Part shown: piece by piece, positions 43,161-52,089 of the stretch | Numbering within the stretch: position 1 is the stretch's first letter | How the letters are laid out: the number at the start of each line of letters is the position of its first letter | Origin: an uncultured Collinsella sp. | Lineage (GTDB): Bacteria; Actinomycetota; Coriobacteriia; Coriobacteriales; Coriobacteriaceae | NCBI GenBank assembly: GCA_902482035.1 | Contig: CABSYW010000003.1 | Coordinates: 1 to 64,000 of the forward strand | Direction of reading: 5' to 3' | Length of the DNA: 64,000 bases | Notes under the pieces: model-generated | The model's input: only the letters and a program-made list of their open reading frames with translations | Told to the model about the DNA's origin: nothing | The model's database searches: none | Position numbers and translations under genes: made by a program

Positions 43161-45038
43161 TTGCGCGTTCCGTACCAAGATTGTTTTCATTTAATTGAGC
43201 CGTTGCTCGCCAAGGTCGAGAAGCCGAGCCGCTATATCGATCACGAGTGGGGCACGCTTTCCAAGGCCGATGCCGACTACCGTTGCTGCCTGATCTACCC
43301 GGATGTGTACGAGGTTGGTCTGCCCAACCAGGGCATCGCCATCCTCTACAACATCCTTAACCAGGCCGAGGGCATCTCCTGCGAGCGCGGCTATGTGCCG
43401 TGGCCCGATATGGGCGACGCCATGCGCGAGGCGGGTATTCCGCTGCTATCGCTCGAGGGTGCAGCGCCGGTCGCTTCGTTTGATATCGTCGGTCTGCATG
43501 TGCCGCACGAGATGGCGGTGACGAACTTCCTCGAGGCTTTGGACCTCGCTGGCATTCCGCTGTTAGCGGCCGACCGAGGTGAAGACGACCCAATCATCAT
43601 CGCCGGCGGTCCCTCGGTGTACAACCCCGAGCCGTACGCGGCCTTCTTCGATGCCATCCTCATCGGTGAGGGCGAGGAATCGCTGCTCGAGACCTGCCAG
43701 CTGCATCGCCGCCTGCGTGACGAAGGGGTCCCGCGCGCGCAGATTGTCGAGCAGCTTGCATCCATTGCCGGCAACTACGTGCCGTCGCTCTATGAGGTTC
43801 GTCATGACGAGCCCTGCTCGCCGCATGGCTACACCGTGCCACGTGAGGGCAAGGATGCGCCGACCGTGGTCTACAAGCGCGTCGTCGAGGATTTCGGCGC
43901 CACGAATCCGCTGTCGCAGTCGTGCGTGCCCTATGCGCAGCTGGTTCACGACCGCCTGTCTATCGAGATCCTGCGCGGCTGCGCCCGCGGCTGTCGTTTT
44001 TGCCAGGCCGGCATGACGTATCGCCCGGTGCGCGAGCGCTCGGCCGACCAGATCGTCTCGTCGGTGATTCAGGGCCTGGAAAAGACCGGCTATGACGAGG
44101 TGTCGCTGACCTCGCTCTCCACGACCGACCACTCCTGCATTCGCGACGTGCTCGGCAGGCTCAACCGTCGCCTGGAGGATACGGGTATTCGCGTGTCTAT
44201 TCCGTCGCAGCGCCTGGATTCGTTTGGCGTGGATATGGCCGAGTCGGTCGCCGGCGAAAAGAAGGGCGGACTAACGTTCGCGCCCGAGGCCGGCAGCCAG
44301 CGCATGCGCGACATCATTAACAAGAACGTGACCGAGGAGGACCTGGACCGTGCGGCCAAGGCGGCCTTCGAGGCCGGTTGGAACCGCATGAAGCTCTACT
44401 TTATGATGGGCCTTCCCGGCGAGCGCGATGAGGACATCGTGGCCATCGCCAATCTGGCCGATCACGTGCTGGAGCTCGGTCGTTCCGTGGTGCCCAAGGC
44501 TCGTCGCGGCTCGATCTCGGTGTCGATCTCGGTTTCGGTCTTTATCCCCAAGGCTGCCACGCCGTTCCAGTGGTGCCCGCAGCTCGACTACGACGACGTC
44601 AAGCGTCGCCAGAAGCTGCTTATCACGAGCGTTCGCAACCGTGCCGTCCGCGTGCATTACCACGATGCCGAGACCTCGCTCATCGAGGCCGCGCTTTCCC
44701 GCGCCGGTCGTGACATGACGCCCGTCATCATCGATGCTTGGCGCTCGGGCTCTCGCTTTGACGCCTGGGTAGAGCATTTCTCGCTCGATAACTGGAAGGA
44801 AGCTGCTGCCAAAAACGGCATCGACCTCAATGAGCTCGTGCACCTGCCCTACGAGTTGGACTGGCGCCTGCCGTGGGAGCACGTGAGCCCCGGCTGCACG
44901 CGCGGCTTCCTCGAGCGCGAGTACCGTCGCTCGCTCGAGGGCGTCACGACTCCCGACTGTACCCGCACGTCGTGCACCGGCTGCGGGATCTGCCCCACGC
45001 TCCACGCCAAGAATGTATTGATGGGTGATCGCGCATGA
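43161..45038 (+). CDS. B12-binding-like radical SAM protein, TIGR03960 family
   Basis: A 625-residue protein. A cobalamin-binding-like N-terminal domain (to about 200) precedes a radical SAM barrel with the cluster motif CARGCRFC (Cys274, 278, 281). The C-terminal region ends in a cysteine cluster CTRTSCTGCGICP that may hold a second iron-sulfur cluster. TTG 43161 is the likely start. The family almost always sits beside the TIGR03936 protein and upstream of rplU, as here. Substrate unknown. It overlaps the next gene by four bases. Confidence 0.93.
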   Translation: MRVPYQDCFHLIEPLLAKVEKPSRYIDHEWGTLSKADADYRCCLIYPDVYEVGLPNQGIAILYNILNQAEGISCERGYVPWPDMGDAMREAGIPLLSLEGAAPVASFDIVGLHVPHEMAVTNFLEALDLAGIPLLAADRGEDDPIIIAGGPSVYNPEPYAAFFDAILIGEGEESLLETCQLHRRLRDEGVPRAQIVEQLASIAGNYVPSLYEVRHDEPCSPHGYTVPREGKDAPTVVYKRVVEDFGATNPLSQSCVPYAQLVHDRLSIEILRGCARGCRFCQAGMTYRPVRERSADQIVSSVIQGLEKTGYDEVSLTSLSTTDHSCIRDVLGRLNRRLEDTGIRVSIPSQRLDSFGVDMAESVAGEKKGGLTFAPEAGSQRMRDIINKNVTEEDLDRAAKAAFEAGWNRMKLYFMMGLPGERDEDIVAIANLADHVLELGRSVVPKARRGSISVSISVSVFIPKAATPFQWCPQLDYDDVKRRQKLLITSVRNRAVRVHYHDAETSLIEAALSRAGRDMTPVIIDAWRSGSRFDAWVEHFSLDNWKEAAAKNGIDLNELVHLPYELDWRLPWEHVSPGCTRGFLEREYRRSLEGVTTPDCTRTSCTGCGICPTLHAKNVLMGDRA

Positions 45039-45847
45039 GTGAGCGCCTGACCGACAACCCCTCGCTCTTTAGACTTCGTGTTCGCTATGGCAAGCGCGAT
45101 CGCCTTAAGTACCTGGGCCATCTCGAAGTAATCCATACCATTGAGCGCATCGTGCGCCGTGCGGGACTTCCCTATGCCGTCACGCAGGGCTTCTCTCCGC
45201 ACATGCGCGTGGGCTTCTCTTCGGCGCTGCCGGTGGGTACGTCGTCGACCTGCGAGTGGTATGACCTGTTTATGACCGAGTTCGTGGCGCTCGACGAGGC
45301 GTTTGGGCGCCTGGCTGCGGCGTCTCCGGCCGATCTGGCGCCCATCGAGGCGGCGTACATCGACGTGCGCACGCCGGCGTTGACGGCGCAGCTCACGCGC
45401 CTGTCGTATCGCATCGACCTGCACTTGGATCCCGAGGCGCCCGTAAGCGCCGACGAGGTGCGTCGTGCGATCGACACGCTGCGCGCGGGCCACGGCATCG
45501 ACTACGCGCGCGGCAAAAAGAGCAAGCGCTTGGATTTGGATCACACGCTCGTGGGCTATGAGCTCACGGCGGGGGAGCGCCCGGACCATTTGGTGCTCAT
45601 GCTCGACACCCATGCCGACAACGAGGGCTCCATGCGTCCGGAAATTTTGCTTTCTGCTGCTGATGTTTTGTTGCAGGGCTTGACCCCGGGCGTGGATGCA
45701 CCTATTGTTTCCACCGGTATGCAAGACCTCGTGACCATCTGCTCCTACGATGTCGAGCGTCAGAATCAAGCATGCGAGGACGACGAGGGCCGACTCGTCA
45801 GCCCCATACCTGTGCGAACTTGTGGATTTGCTCCACATACTCGTTGA
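45035..45847 (+). CDS. Radical SAM-linked protein, TIGR03936/DUF2344 family
   Basis: A 270-residue protein starting LFRLRVRYGKRDRLKYLGHLE, the hallmark of TIGR03936, with FSPHMRVGFSSALPVG soon after. In many genomes it is fused to or overlaps the TIGR03960 protein; here the overlap is ATGA at 45035-45038. It probably acts with that enzyme in an unknown modification. The last bases of the gene double as the -35 box of the rplU promoter. Confidence 0.92.
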   Translation: MSERLTDNPSLFRLRVRYGKRDRLKYLGHLEVIHTIERIVRRAGLPYAVTQGFSPHMRVGFSSALPVGTSSTCEWYDLFMTEFVALDEAFGRLAAASPADLAPIEAAYIDVRTPALTAQLTRLSYRIDLHLDPEAPVSADEVRRAIDTLRAGHGIDYARGKKSKRLDLDHTLVGYELTAGERPDHLVLMLDTHADNEGSMRPEILLSAADVLLQGLTPGVDAPIVSTGMQDLVTICSYDVERQNQACEDDEGRLVSPIPVRTCGFAPHTR

Positions 45848-45872
45848 CGGGGGTATTTTCGCCTGCTACTAT
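45844..45872 (+). promoter_or_regulatory. Promoter of rplU-rpmA
   Basis: TTGACG (45844-45849), exactly 17 bases, TACTAT (45867-45872). The -35 box overlaps the stop codon of the preceding gene. It lies 43 bases before the rplU ATG. Confidence 0.75.
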
Positions 45873-45914
45873 ATTCGGCTGTTGCACTAACTGATGCATG
45901 AAGGGCAAGTAAAC

Positions 45915-46289
45915 ATGTACGCAATCGTTAACACGGGCGGCAAGCAGTACAAGGTCGCCACCGACGATGTCATCACCGTCGAGAAGATCGAGGGCAATGA
46001 GGGCGACAAGGTCATCCTGCCGGTCATCTTCCTCAACGATGGTAAGAAGATCGTCACCGATCCCGACAAGCTGGCCAAGGCCAAGGTTACCGCTCAGATC
46101 GTTGAGCAGTTCAAGGGCGAGAAGCAGCTGGTCTTCAAGTTCCACAAGCGCAAGCGCTATCGTCGTCTGAAGGGTCACCGTCAGCAGCTCACCAAGCTGA
46201 AGATCGTGAAGGTTCAGGCTACCTCCCGCGCCAAGAAGGCTGTCAAGGCAGAGGCTGAGGCTGTTGCCGAGGCTCCCGTCGCCGAGTAG
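45915..46289 (+). CDS. rplU: 50S ribosomal protein L21
   Basis: A 124-residue ribosomal protein starting MYAIVNTGGKQYKV, with the conserved KFHKRKRYRRLKGHRQQ region for rRNA binding. The last 20 residues are an added alanine/glutamate/lysine-rich tail. ATG 45915 is the conserved start; ATG 45894 is in frame but off the family N-terminus. Confidence 0.97.
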   Translation: MYAIVNTGGKQYKVATDDVITVEKIEGNEGDKVILPVIFLNDGKKIVTDPDKLAKAKVTAQIVEQFKGEKQLVFKFHKRKRYRRLKGHRQQLTKLKIVKVQATSRAKKAVKAEAEAVAEAPVAE

Positions 46290-46322
46290 ATTACACTCGT
46301 AACGAAAGAGTAGGTATACACA

Positions 46323-46580
46323 ATGGCACACAAAAAAGGACTCGGTTCCTCCCGTAATGGCCGTGACTCCCGCGGTCAGCGCCTTGGCACGAAGCGCTAT
46401 GCCGGCCAGACGGTAACCACGGGCACGATTCTCGTCCGTCAGCACGGCACGCACATCCACCCGGGTGAGAACGTTGGCCGTGGCAAGGACGACACGCTGT
46501 TCGCGCTGGTCGACGGTACCGTTGAGTTCCACAAGGGTATCAAGCACAGGGTCAGCGTACGCCCGCTCGCGAACGCGTAA
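46323..46580 (+). CDS. rpmA: 50S ribosomal protein L27
   Basis: An 85-residue protein with MAHKKGLGSSRNGRDS, followed by GTILVRQHGTHIHPG and the usual core. The N-terminus begins directly as in mature L27, without the cleaved leader seen in many Firmicutes. It is 33 bases after rplU. Confidence 0.97.
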   Translation: MAHKKGLGSSRNGRDSRGQRLGTKRYAGQTVTTGTILVRQHGTHIHPGENVGRGKDDTLFALVDGTVEFHKGIKHRVSVRPLANA

Positions 46581-46605
46581 TTCACCCTTCATAGAGCACA
46601 TATGT

Positions 46606-46648
46606 GGGAGGCACTTGAGTTTTAGGATTCAAGGGTCTCCCTCTTTTT
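46606..46648 (+). terminator. Terminator between rpmA and obgE
   Basis: GGGAGGCACTTGA pairs with TCAAGGGTCTCCC (one mismatch, one G-U) and is followed by CTTTTTG. It would set ribosomal-protein output above that of obgE. The obgE ribosome site follows at once. Confidence 0.8.
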
Positions 46649-46664
46649 GTAGGAGGCGATTCTG

Positions 46665-48131
46665 TTGTCACAGTTCACCGATATCAGCCGCATTAACGTG
46701 TGCGGCGGCGACGGCGGAGCCGGATGCATGTCGTTTAGGCGCGAGGCATTTGTCCCCAAGGGCGGCCCCGATGGCGGCGATGGCGGTCGTGGCGGCAATG
46801 TCGTCATCCAGGCCGATGCTCAGCTGTCTTCGCTGATCGATTACCGCTTTAAGCATCACTTCCGCGCCGAGCGCGGCACGCACGGGCAGGGTGCCCGTCG
46901 TAACGGTAAGAGCGGCGAGGACCTGATTCTCAAGGTCCCTATGGGTACCGTGGTGCGCGAGCTCGATCCCGAGACGCAGACCCCGATGTTCGAGATTGCC
47001 GACCTGGTGCACGACGGCGAGCGCGTCGTCGTGGCGCCCGGCGGTGCCGGCGGTCTGGGCAACACGCACTTTGTGACGTCGGTGCGTCGCGCTCCGGCCT
47101 TTGCCCAGTTGGGCGAACCGGCCGAGGAGCACTGGATCGAGCTCGAGATGAAGCTTATGGCCGATGCCGCGCTCGTGGGCTTTCCCTCCGTGGGTAAGTC
47201 ATCGCTCATCGCGCGCATGAGTGCCGCCCGTCCCAAGATTGCTGACTACCCGTTTACCACGCTCGTGCCGAACCTCGGCATGGTGCGTGCCGGTGAATAT
47301 TCTTACGTCGTTGCCGACGTCCCCGGTCTCATCGAGGGCGCGAGCGAGGGCAAGGGCCTGGGTCACCAGTTCCTGCGCCACATTGAGCGTACGGCCCTGA
47401 TTATGCATGTCGTCGACATGACGGGTGGTTTTGAGGGTCGCGATCCGGTTGAGGACTATCGCATCATCAACCGCGAGCTCGAGCAGTATGGCGCCGAGCT
47501 TTCGGAGCGTCCGCAGATCGTCGTTGCCAACAAGTGTGACGCGCCGGGCACGGCCGACAAGATTGCCGACCTCAAGCGCGCAGCGCTCGACGATGGACAT
47601 ATGTTCTTTGCCGTGTCTGCTGTGACGGGTGCCGGTCTCAACACGCTGATGCTTGCCGTGGGCGAGCAGGTGGCTAAGCTGCGCGTCGAGTTGGCTGACT
47701 CCGATGAGCCGGTCGTTCTGCGCGACGATGAGTGGGAGCGCCGTCGCCTGCAGCGTGAGAAGCGTTTCCGCATTGTCCAGGAAGAGCCCGGTGCCTTCCG
47801 CGTGGTCGGTCGTGCCATCGAGCGCATGGTCATCCAGACCGACTGGGAAAACGAGGAAGCCGTCATTTACCTGCAGCATAAGTTTGCGCGTATGGGTGTT
47901 GACGATGCGCTCGAGAAGGCCGGTTGCCGTGCGGGCGACGAGGTCCGCATTTGCCAGCGTGCCTTTGACTTTGAGGGTGCCGAGGACTTTTCGGAGTTCG
48001 AGGAGCTCGAGGATGCTGGCGAGGACGTTGCCGTTGAAGCCATTGACGTGGCCGATGCTGCGGATGAGGGCGTCGAGGTTGTCGATGCGGCGGATGCCGC
48101 GGGCGATGCCGAGACCTCGGAGGGCGAGTAG
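46665..48131 (+). CDS. obgE: GTPase ObgE/CgtA
   Basis: A 488-residue ribosome-associated GTPase. The glycine-rich Obg domain (1-158) has GGDGGAGCMSFRREAFVPKG, followed by the G domain with FPSVGKSSLIARM (about 172-184), DVPGLIEGA and NKCD. After it come an OCT domain (about 340-420) and a 60-residue acidic, alanine-rich tail. TTG 46665 has AGGAGG upstream. The tail is unusual in length. Confidence 0.96.
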   Translation: MSQFTDISRINVCGGDGGAGCMSFRREAFVPKGGPDGGDGGRGGNVVIQADAQLSSLIDYRFKHHFRAERGTHGQGARRNGKSGEDLILKVPMGTVVRELDPETQTPMFEIADLVHDGERVVVAPGGAGGLGNTHFVTSVRRAPAFAQLGEPAEEHWIELEMKLMADAALVGFPSVGKSSLIARMSAARPKIADYPFTTLVPNLGMVRAGEYSYVVADVPGLIEGASEGKGLGHQFLRHIERTALIMHVVDMTGGFEGRDPVEDYRIINRELEQYGAELSERPQIVVANKCDAPGTADKIADLKRAALDDGHMFFAVSAVTGAGLNTLMLAVGEQVAKLRVELADSDEPVVLRDDEWERRRLQREKRFRIVQEEPGAFRVVGRAIERMVIQTDWENEEAVIYLQHKFARMGVDDALEKAGCRAGDEVRICQRAFDFEGAEDFSEFEELEDAGEDVAVEAIDVADAADEGVEVVDAADAAGDAETSEGE

Positions 48132-48134
48132 GCC

Positions 48135-48812
48135 ATGTCGCTGCGCGGTGGAATCGGTCTGCCCGAGCTTCCTCTAGAGGACGGGCAGGAGTTTAGGCTC
48201 GGCATTATGGGCGGCACCTTTGATCCCATCCATTACGGGCACCTGGTGACCGCCGAGCAGGCGCGCGAGTCGCTCGACTTGGATGCTGTGCTCTTTATGC
48301 CGGCGGGCTCTCCTGCCTTTAAGCTTGACAAGCCGGTGACGCCTGCCGAGGACCGTTATGCTATGACGGTCCTCGCCACCGCCGCGAACCCGGCCTTTTT
48401 GGCGAGCCGGTTCGAGATCGACCGCCCGGGCGTAACCTATACGGCCGATACGCTTCATGCCCTTCGCGACTTTTACCCGCCGCAGGTAAAGCTCTACTTT
48501 ATTACGGGCGCCGACGCGATTATCGATATCGTGACCTGGCATGATGCCGAACGAATCGCTGAGCTTGCTACCTTTATTGCGGCGACGCGACCGGGCTTTG
48601 ATATCGATACGGCGCGTGCCCGAATCAAAGAGTCGGGGCTGCCGTTCGACGTGCGCTATATTCAGATTCCGGCGCTGGCGATCAGCTCGACGAACATTCG
48701 TAAGCGAGTTGCCCGCGGCATGAGCGTGCGCTATCTTACGAGCGAGTCCGTGCTCGGCTACATTCGCAAACGCAGGCTATATGCCGATTTGGGCCAAGAA
48801 GATTTTGAGTGA
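48135..48812 (+). CDS. nadD: Nicotinate-nucleotide adenylyltransferase
   Basis: A 225-residue enzyme adding AMP to nicotinate mononucleotide in NAD synthesis. It has GGTFDPIHYGHL with the nucleotidyltransferase HxGH-type motif, TGADAIIDIVTWH and the C-terminal ISSTNIRKRV. It starts three bases after obgE. About 15 residues precede the conserved first strand. Confidence 0.95.
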   Translation: MSLRGGIGLPELPLEDGQEFRLGIMGGTFDPIHYGHLVTAEQARESLDLDAVLFMPAGSPAFKLDKPVTPAEDRYAMTVLATAANPAFLASRFEIDRPGVTYTADTLHALRDFYPPQVKLYFITGADAIIDIVTWHDAERIAELATFIAATRPGFDIDTARARIKESGLPFDVRYIQIPALAISSTNIRKRVARGMSVRYLTSESVLGYIRKRRLYADLGQEDFE

Positions 48813-48824
48813 TGGGGGTCTACG

Positions 48825-49433
48825 TTGTCGGTAGAGGATCAGTTTGAGGGCGATGAGCGCGCGCTGCTCAAGCGCATTCGAGAGCTGCTCGATGTTCGCA
48901 TGAAGGATAAGCGTAAGCGCTATGTGCATTCGCTGGGTGTTGCCGAGACCGCACTTCATCTGGCCGAGGTCTACGGCGTTGACCGCTTTGATGCCGCTGC
49001 CGCCGGCCTGATCCATGACTGGGACAAAGTGCTCTCCGACGACGAGCTGGTCACGCGCGCTCTGCATTACGGCATTAAGATTGCCGGCTCTCCTTCCGCC
49101 GCGACGCCGCTTTTGCATGGCCCTGTTGCCGCCTATGAGCTTCCGCAGCTTTTTCCCGAGCTGTCGCCGGCCGTTTTCCAGGCTGTCGACCGTCACACCG
49201 TGGGTGCCTGCGACATGACGCCGCTCGATATGGTGGTCTTTGTGGCCGATGCCATCGAGCCCAACCGCCACGGCGACTATGCGCATGCGCTGCGCAAGAT
49301 GGTGGGGGAGTCGACGCTCGATGAGTTGTTCTTCTCCTGTTTTGCGCAGGGTTTGGTCTATGTGATCCAGTCCGGGCGCTATCTTTATCCCACAGCTATT
49401 ACGATTTACAACCATTACGCCCGGCTGCGCTAG
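48825..49433 (+). CDS. yqeK: YqeK-like HD-domain hydrolase
   Basis: A 202-residue HD-domain protein with KRYVHSLGVAETALHLAEVYG (first His), GLIHDWDKV (HD pair) and HGPVAAYEL. YqeK proteins hydrolyse diadenosine tetraphosphate symmetrically. Gene order nadD-yqeK-rsfS is standard. TTG 48825 with GGGGG upstream is the likely start. Confidence 0.91.
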   Translation: MSVEDQFEGDERALLKRIRELLDVRMKDKRKRYVHSLGVAETALHLAEVYGVDRFDAAAAGLIHDWDKVLSDDELVTRALHYGIKIAGSPSAATPLLHGPVAAYELPQLFPELSPAVFQAVDRHTVGACDMTPLDMVVFVADAIEPNRHGDYAHALRKMVGESTLDELFFSCFAQGLVYVIQSGRYLYPTAITIYNHYARLR

Positions 49434-49460
49434 CTCGGGCTGTCTAGAAAGAGGTATTCC

Positions 49461-49916
49461 ATGGCCGACGAGACCATGACCGACGAGCAGATTCTTGAAG
49501 GTGTGGAGCACAAGAGCTTCGTCGCCACGTCCGACCGCACTGCCGCCTCGCTGTCCGCGAGCGGTGTCGCCGCCGAGGATGTCGCCCGCGCCGCCGCGCA
49601 GGCCGCCTACGACAAGAAGGGCGAGGACGTTCAGGTGCTCGACCTGACCGAGCTTTCCGATGTATGCGACTACTTTGTGCTTGCCACCGGTACCAACAAC
49701 CGCCAGGTCGATTCTATCGTCGACGAGATCGAGGAGAAGGTCGCCGAGGCTTGCGGCGAGCACCCGTTCTCCATCGAGGGTCGCGAGCAGAAGACCTGGA
49801 TGCTCATGGACTACGGTTCGGTTGTCGTCCACGTCTTCACTCCCGAAGCCCGCGACTTCTACCGCCTAGAAAAGCTCTGGGGCGACGCCCCCCAGCTCCC
49901 CCTCAACCTCCTCTAG
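49461..49916 (+). CDS. rsfS: Ribosomal silencing factor RsfS
   Basis: A 151-residue protein that binds L14 and blocks subunit joining in poor conditions. The core has VLDLTELSDVCDYFVLATGTNNRQV, EGREQKTWMLMDYGSVVVHVF and ends in LEKLWGDA. About 35 residues of acidic, alanine-rich sequence precede the core, longer than usual. Confidence 0.94.
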   Translation: MADETMTDEQILEGVEHKSFVATSDRTAASLSASGVAAEDVARAAAQAAYDKKGEDVQVLDLTELSDVCDYFVLATGTNNRQVDSIVDEIEEKVAEACGEHPFSIEGREQKTWMLMDYGSVVVHVFTPEARDFYRLEKLWGDAPQLPLNLL

Positions 49917-49957
49917 CGGCTCATTTGAGACGGGGTTTAGCTACCCTCACGCATATT

Positions 49958-49999
49958 GCCGGGCAGTTGCGGTTTTCCGCACCTGCCCGGCTTTCTTTT
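49958..49999. terminator. Terminator between rsfS and dinB
   Basis: GCCGGGCA...TGCCCGGC, with an inner GCGG/CCGC, closes a long hairpin (49958-49992) followed by TTTCTTTTTG. It serves the plus strand and probably also the convergent dinB. Confidence 0.85.
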
Positions 50000-50012
50000 T
50001 GCCCAAAGGCGG

Positions 50013-51227
50013 TTAATCGTTGAAGCGGGATTGGCGGCCGAAGGATAGGGCGGTGTCGCCGAATTTGTCTCGGACGGCGTCGATGGCGACGGAGAGGTCG
50101 CGGCGGTCGCTGGATTGGGCTCCGCGGTCATCGATCTCGCAGAACAGGTCGGTCTGGATGCCGCCTTGGTGGTCGAAGTCGCTCATGCCGATGCCCGCTA
50201 AGCGAACATGCATGCCTTCCTGCCAGATGTTGTCGAGCAGTTCGAGTGCAACCGCCACGAAGATGTTCTCATCGTCGGTCGGATGAGGCAGCCGGCGCTG
50301 TGCCGAACGTCCGCTGCCATACGAATACTTAAGCTTGAGCGTTACCGTGGCACCCGTCAGCCCCTGACGGCGCAGGCGGCGTCCCACTGACTCTCCCAAC
50401 AGCGCAATCGCCGCCTCAATATCCCCACGCTCAGTCAAATCTTTAGCAAAGGTGCGTTCATTGCTGACAGACTTGACCTCGCGCTCTTCATCGAGACTCG
50501 TGACTTCAGAGATTTCGAGTCCCAGCGCACGCTGACGCATGCGTTCGCCGTTGACGCCAAAAATAGAGGCCAGTGTGGACTCAGGCGCGCGCGAAAGCTC
50601 GCCGAGGGTGTAGATGCGCATGCGGCGCAGCCGCTCCTCGGCCGAGCGTCCGATGCCGCTCATGGCAGATACCGGCAGCGCGGCCAAAAAGCGCTGCTCG
50701 GTTCCGGGGCGCACGATGGTCAGCCCAAACGGCTTATCCCGCTCGCTTGCGATCTTTGCGACCGTCTTGTTGCAGCCCACGCCAATGGAGCAGGTCACTC
50801 CCAGCCCTGCCACACGGTCGCTTATACGCCGCGCAACCAGCAGCGGGTCTTCGGGCGCAAAGCGACCCGGTGTGATATCGATAAAGGCTTCGTCGATGGA
50901 TACGCGCTCCACGCGCGGCGTCTCGTCGGCGAGAATCGCCATGACCTGCGCGCTCACCTCGCGGTAGCGATCAAAGTGCCCGCGCGTCCAAATGGCTTGC
51001 GGGCACAAGCGCCGCGCCTCGGCCGAGGCCATGGCAGAGTGCACGCCAAAGCGACGTGCCTCATACGAACACGTGGACACGACGCCACGCGAATCGGCGT
51101 CTCCGCCCACGATGAGCGGCTTTCCTCGCCATTCGGGATGATCGAGCATTTCCACGCTCGCAAAAAACGCATCAAGGTCCATCAGGCCCACCGCCGGACC
51201 CGTCCAGGGAGGCGGCGTGACGCCCAT
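50013..51227 (-). CDS. dinB: DNA polymerase IV (Y-family)
   Basis: A 404-residue translesion polymerase. It has MDLDAFFASVE with the first catalytic aspartate, VVSTCSYEARRFGVHSAM, and SIDEAFIDIT with the second acidic pair, followed by helix-hairpin-helix and little-finger regions. ATG 51227 is preferred because GAGG lies five bases upstream; ATG 51266 is in frame but has no ribosome site, and a TATACT box just upstream of it would put the transcript start there. The C-terminal clamp-binding peptide is not obvious. Monocistronic by layout. Confidence 0.93.
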   Translation of the reverse strand: MGVTPPPWTGPAVGLMDLDAFFASVEMLDHPEWRGKPLIVGGDADSRGVVSTCSYEARRFGVHSAMASAEARRLCPQAIWTRGHFDRYREVSAQVMAILADETPRVERVSIDEAFIDITPGRFAPEDPLLVARRISDRVAGLGVTCSIGVGCNKTVAKIASERDKPFGLTIVRPGTEQRFLAALPVSAMSGIGRSAEERLRRMRIYTLGELSRAPESTLASIFGVNGERMRQRALGLEISEVTSLDEEREVKSVSNERTFAKDLTERGDIEAAIALLGESVGRRLRRQGLTGATVTLKLKYSYGSGRSAQRRLPHPTDDENIFVAVALELLDNIWQEGMHVRLAGIGMSDFDHQGGIQTDLFCEIDDRGAQSSDRRDLSVAIDAVRDKFGDTALSFGRQSRFND

Positions 51228-51382
51228 GGCATCCTCATAACCGTATGTATGTTCGCGTCTTTCCATGTCATGAGTATACCGCGCAGCTCATGTGGGGTGC
51301 GTGTATGTGCTTGCAAATCCCGAATTCTTGTCTAAGATATGGATTTGCCCTCGACTACACCGAAGAAGTTGGTCTCACGGAC

Positions 51383-51411
51383 TTCACCTGCCCGCGTCGA
51401 TGGCGTATTAT
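51383..51411 (+). promoter_or_regulatory. Candidate promoter of the rpsP operon
   Basis: TTCACC (51383-51388), 17-base spacer, TATTAT (51406-51411), 56 bases before rpsP. The stretch 51267-51467 holds no gene. Confidence 0.6.
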
Positions 51412-51467
51412 GTTCAACTGTTTGTTTGTAGTTGCAGCCTAAAGCTGCTTGGTTGGAGGAGTTTCCT

Positions 51468-51797
51468 TTGGCAGTCAAGATTCGCCTTGCTCGTCACGGC
51501 GCTAAGAAGCGTCCGTACTACCGTGTCGTCGTCGCCGATTCCCGCGCCCCGCGTGACGGTCGTATCATCGAGGAGGTTGGCCGCTACAACCCGATGACCG
51601 CCCCCAAGACCATCAACCTCGACCTCGAGAAGATCGCCGACTGGCAGTCCAAGGGCGCTCAGCTCACCGACGCCGTCGCCGCTCTGGTCAAGGCCGCCAA
51701 CGAGGGCGAGAAGACCGAGACCGTCGTCAAGAAGTCCAAGAAGCAGCTCGCCAAAGAGGCCGAGGCCGCTAAGGCCGCTGAGGGCGCCGAGGAGTAA
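51468..51797 (+). CDS. rpsP: 30S ribosomal protein S16
   Basis: A 109-residue protein starting AVKIRLARHGAKKRPYYRVVVADSR, the S16 signature. TTG 51468 with GGAGGA seven bases upstream is clearly the start. The C-terminal 30 residues form a lysine/glutamate/alanine-rich extension. First gene of rpsP-khpA-rimM-trmD-lepB. Confidence 0.96.
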   Translation: MAVKIRLARHGAKKRPYYRVVVADSRAPRDGRIIEEVGRYNPMTAPKTINLDLEKIADWQSKGAQLTDAVAALVKAANEGEKTETVVKKSKKQLAKEAEAAKAAEGAEE

Positions 51798-51800
51798 ATC

Positions 51801-52085
51801 GTGCCTGAGGTTGACGCTGCACAGCTCGAGGGTGAGGCAATGCTCTCAGATCGCATCGCCGATCTCGTCGAATATCTCGTTGTTCAGATCGTCGACGACC
51901 CGGATTCCGTGAGCCTTGAGGTCATCGATGGTGACGACGCCTCCACGATTGAGGTTTCGGTCGCCGAGGATGACGTCGCTAAGGTCATCGGCCGTCGTGG
52001 CCGTACCATCAAGGCCATTCGCACGCTCGCCCGTGCACTGGCCGCTCGCCTCGACACTGCTGTCGAGGTAGAGGTTCTGGGCTAG
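51801..52085 (+). CDS. khpA: KH-domain RNA-binding protein
   Basis: A 94-residue single KH-domain protein with VIGRRGRTIKAIRTLARALA, the GxxG loop being GRRG. Homologues (KhpA) bind RNA with KhpB and affect cell size and division. GTG 51801 is used; ATG 51840 would give an 81-residue form closer to typical length. It starts three bases after rpsP. Confidence 0.92.
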   Translation: MPEVDAAQLEGEAMLSDRIADLVEYLVVQIVDDPDSVSLEVIDGDDASTIEVSVAEDDVAKVIGRRGRTIKAIRTLARALAARLDTAVEVEVLG

Positions 52086-52089
52086 GACC

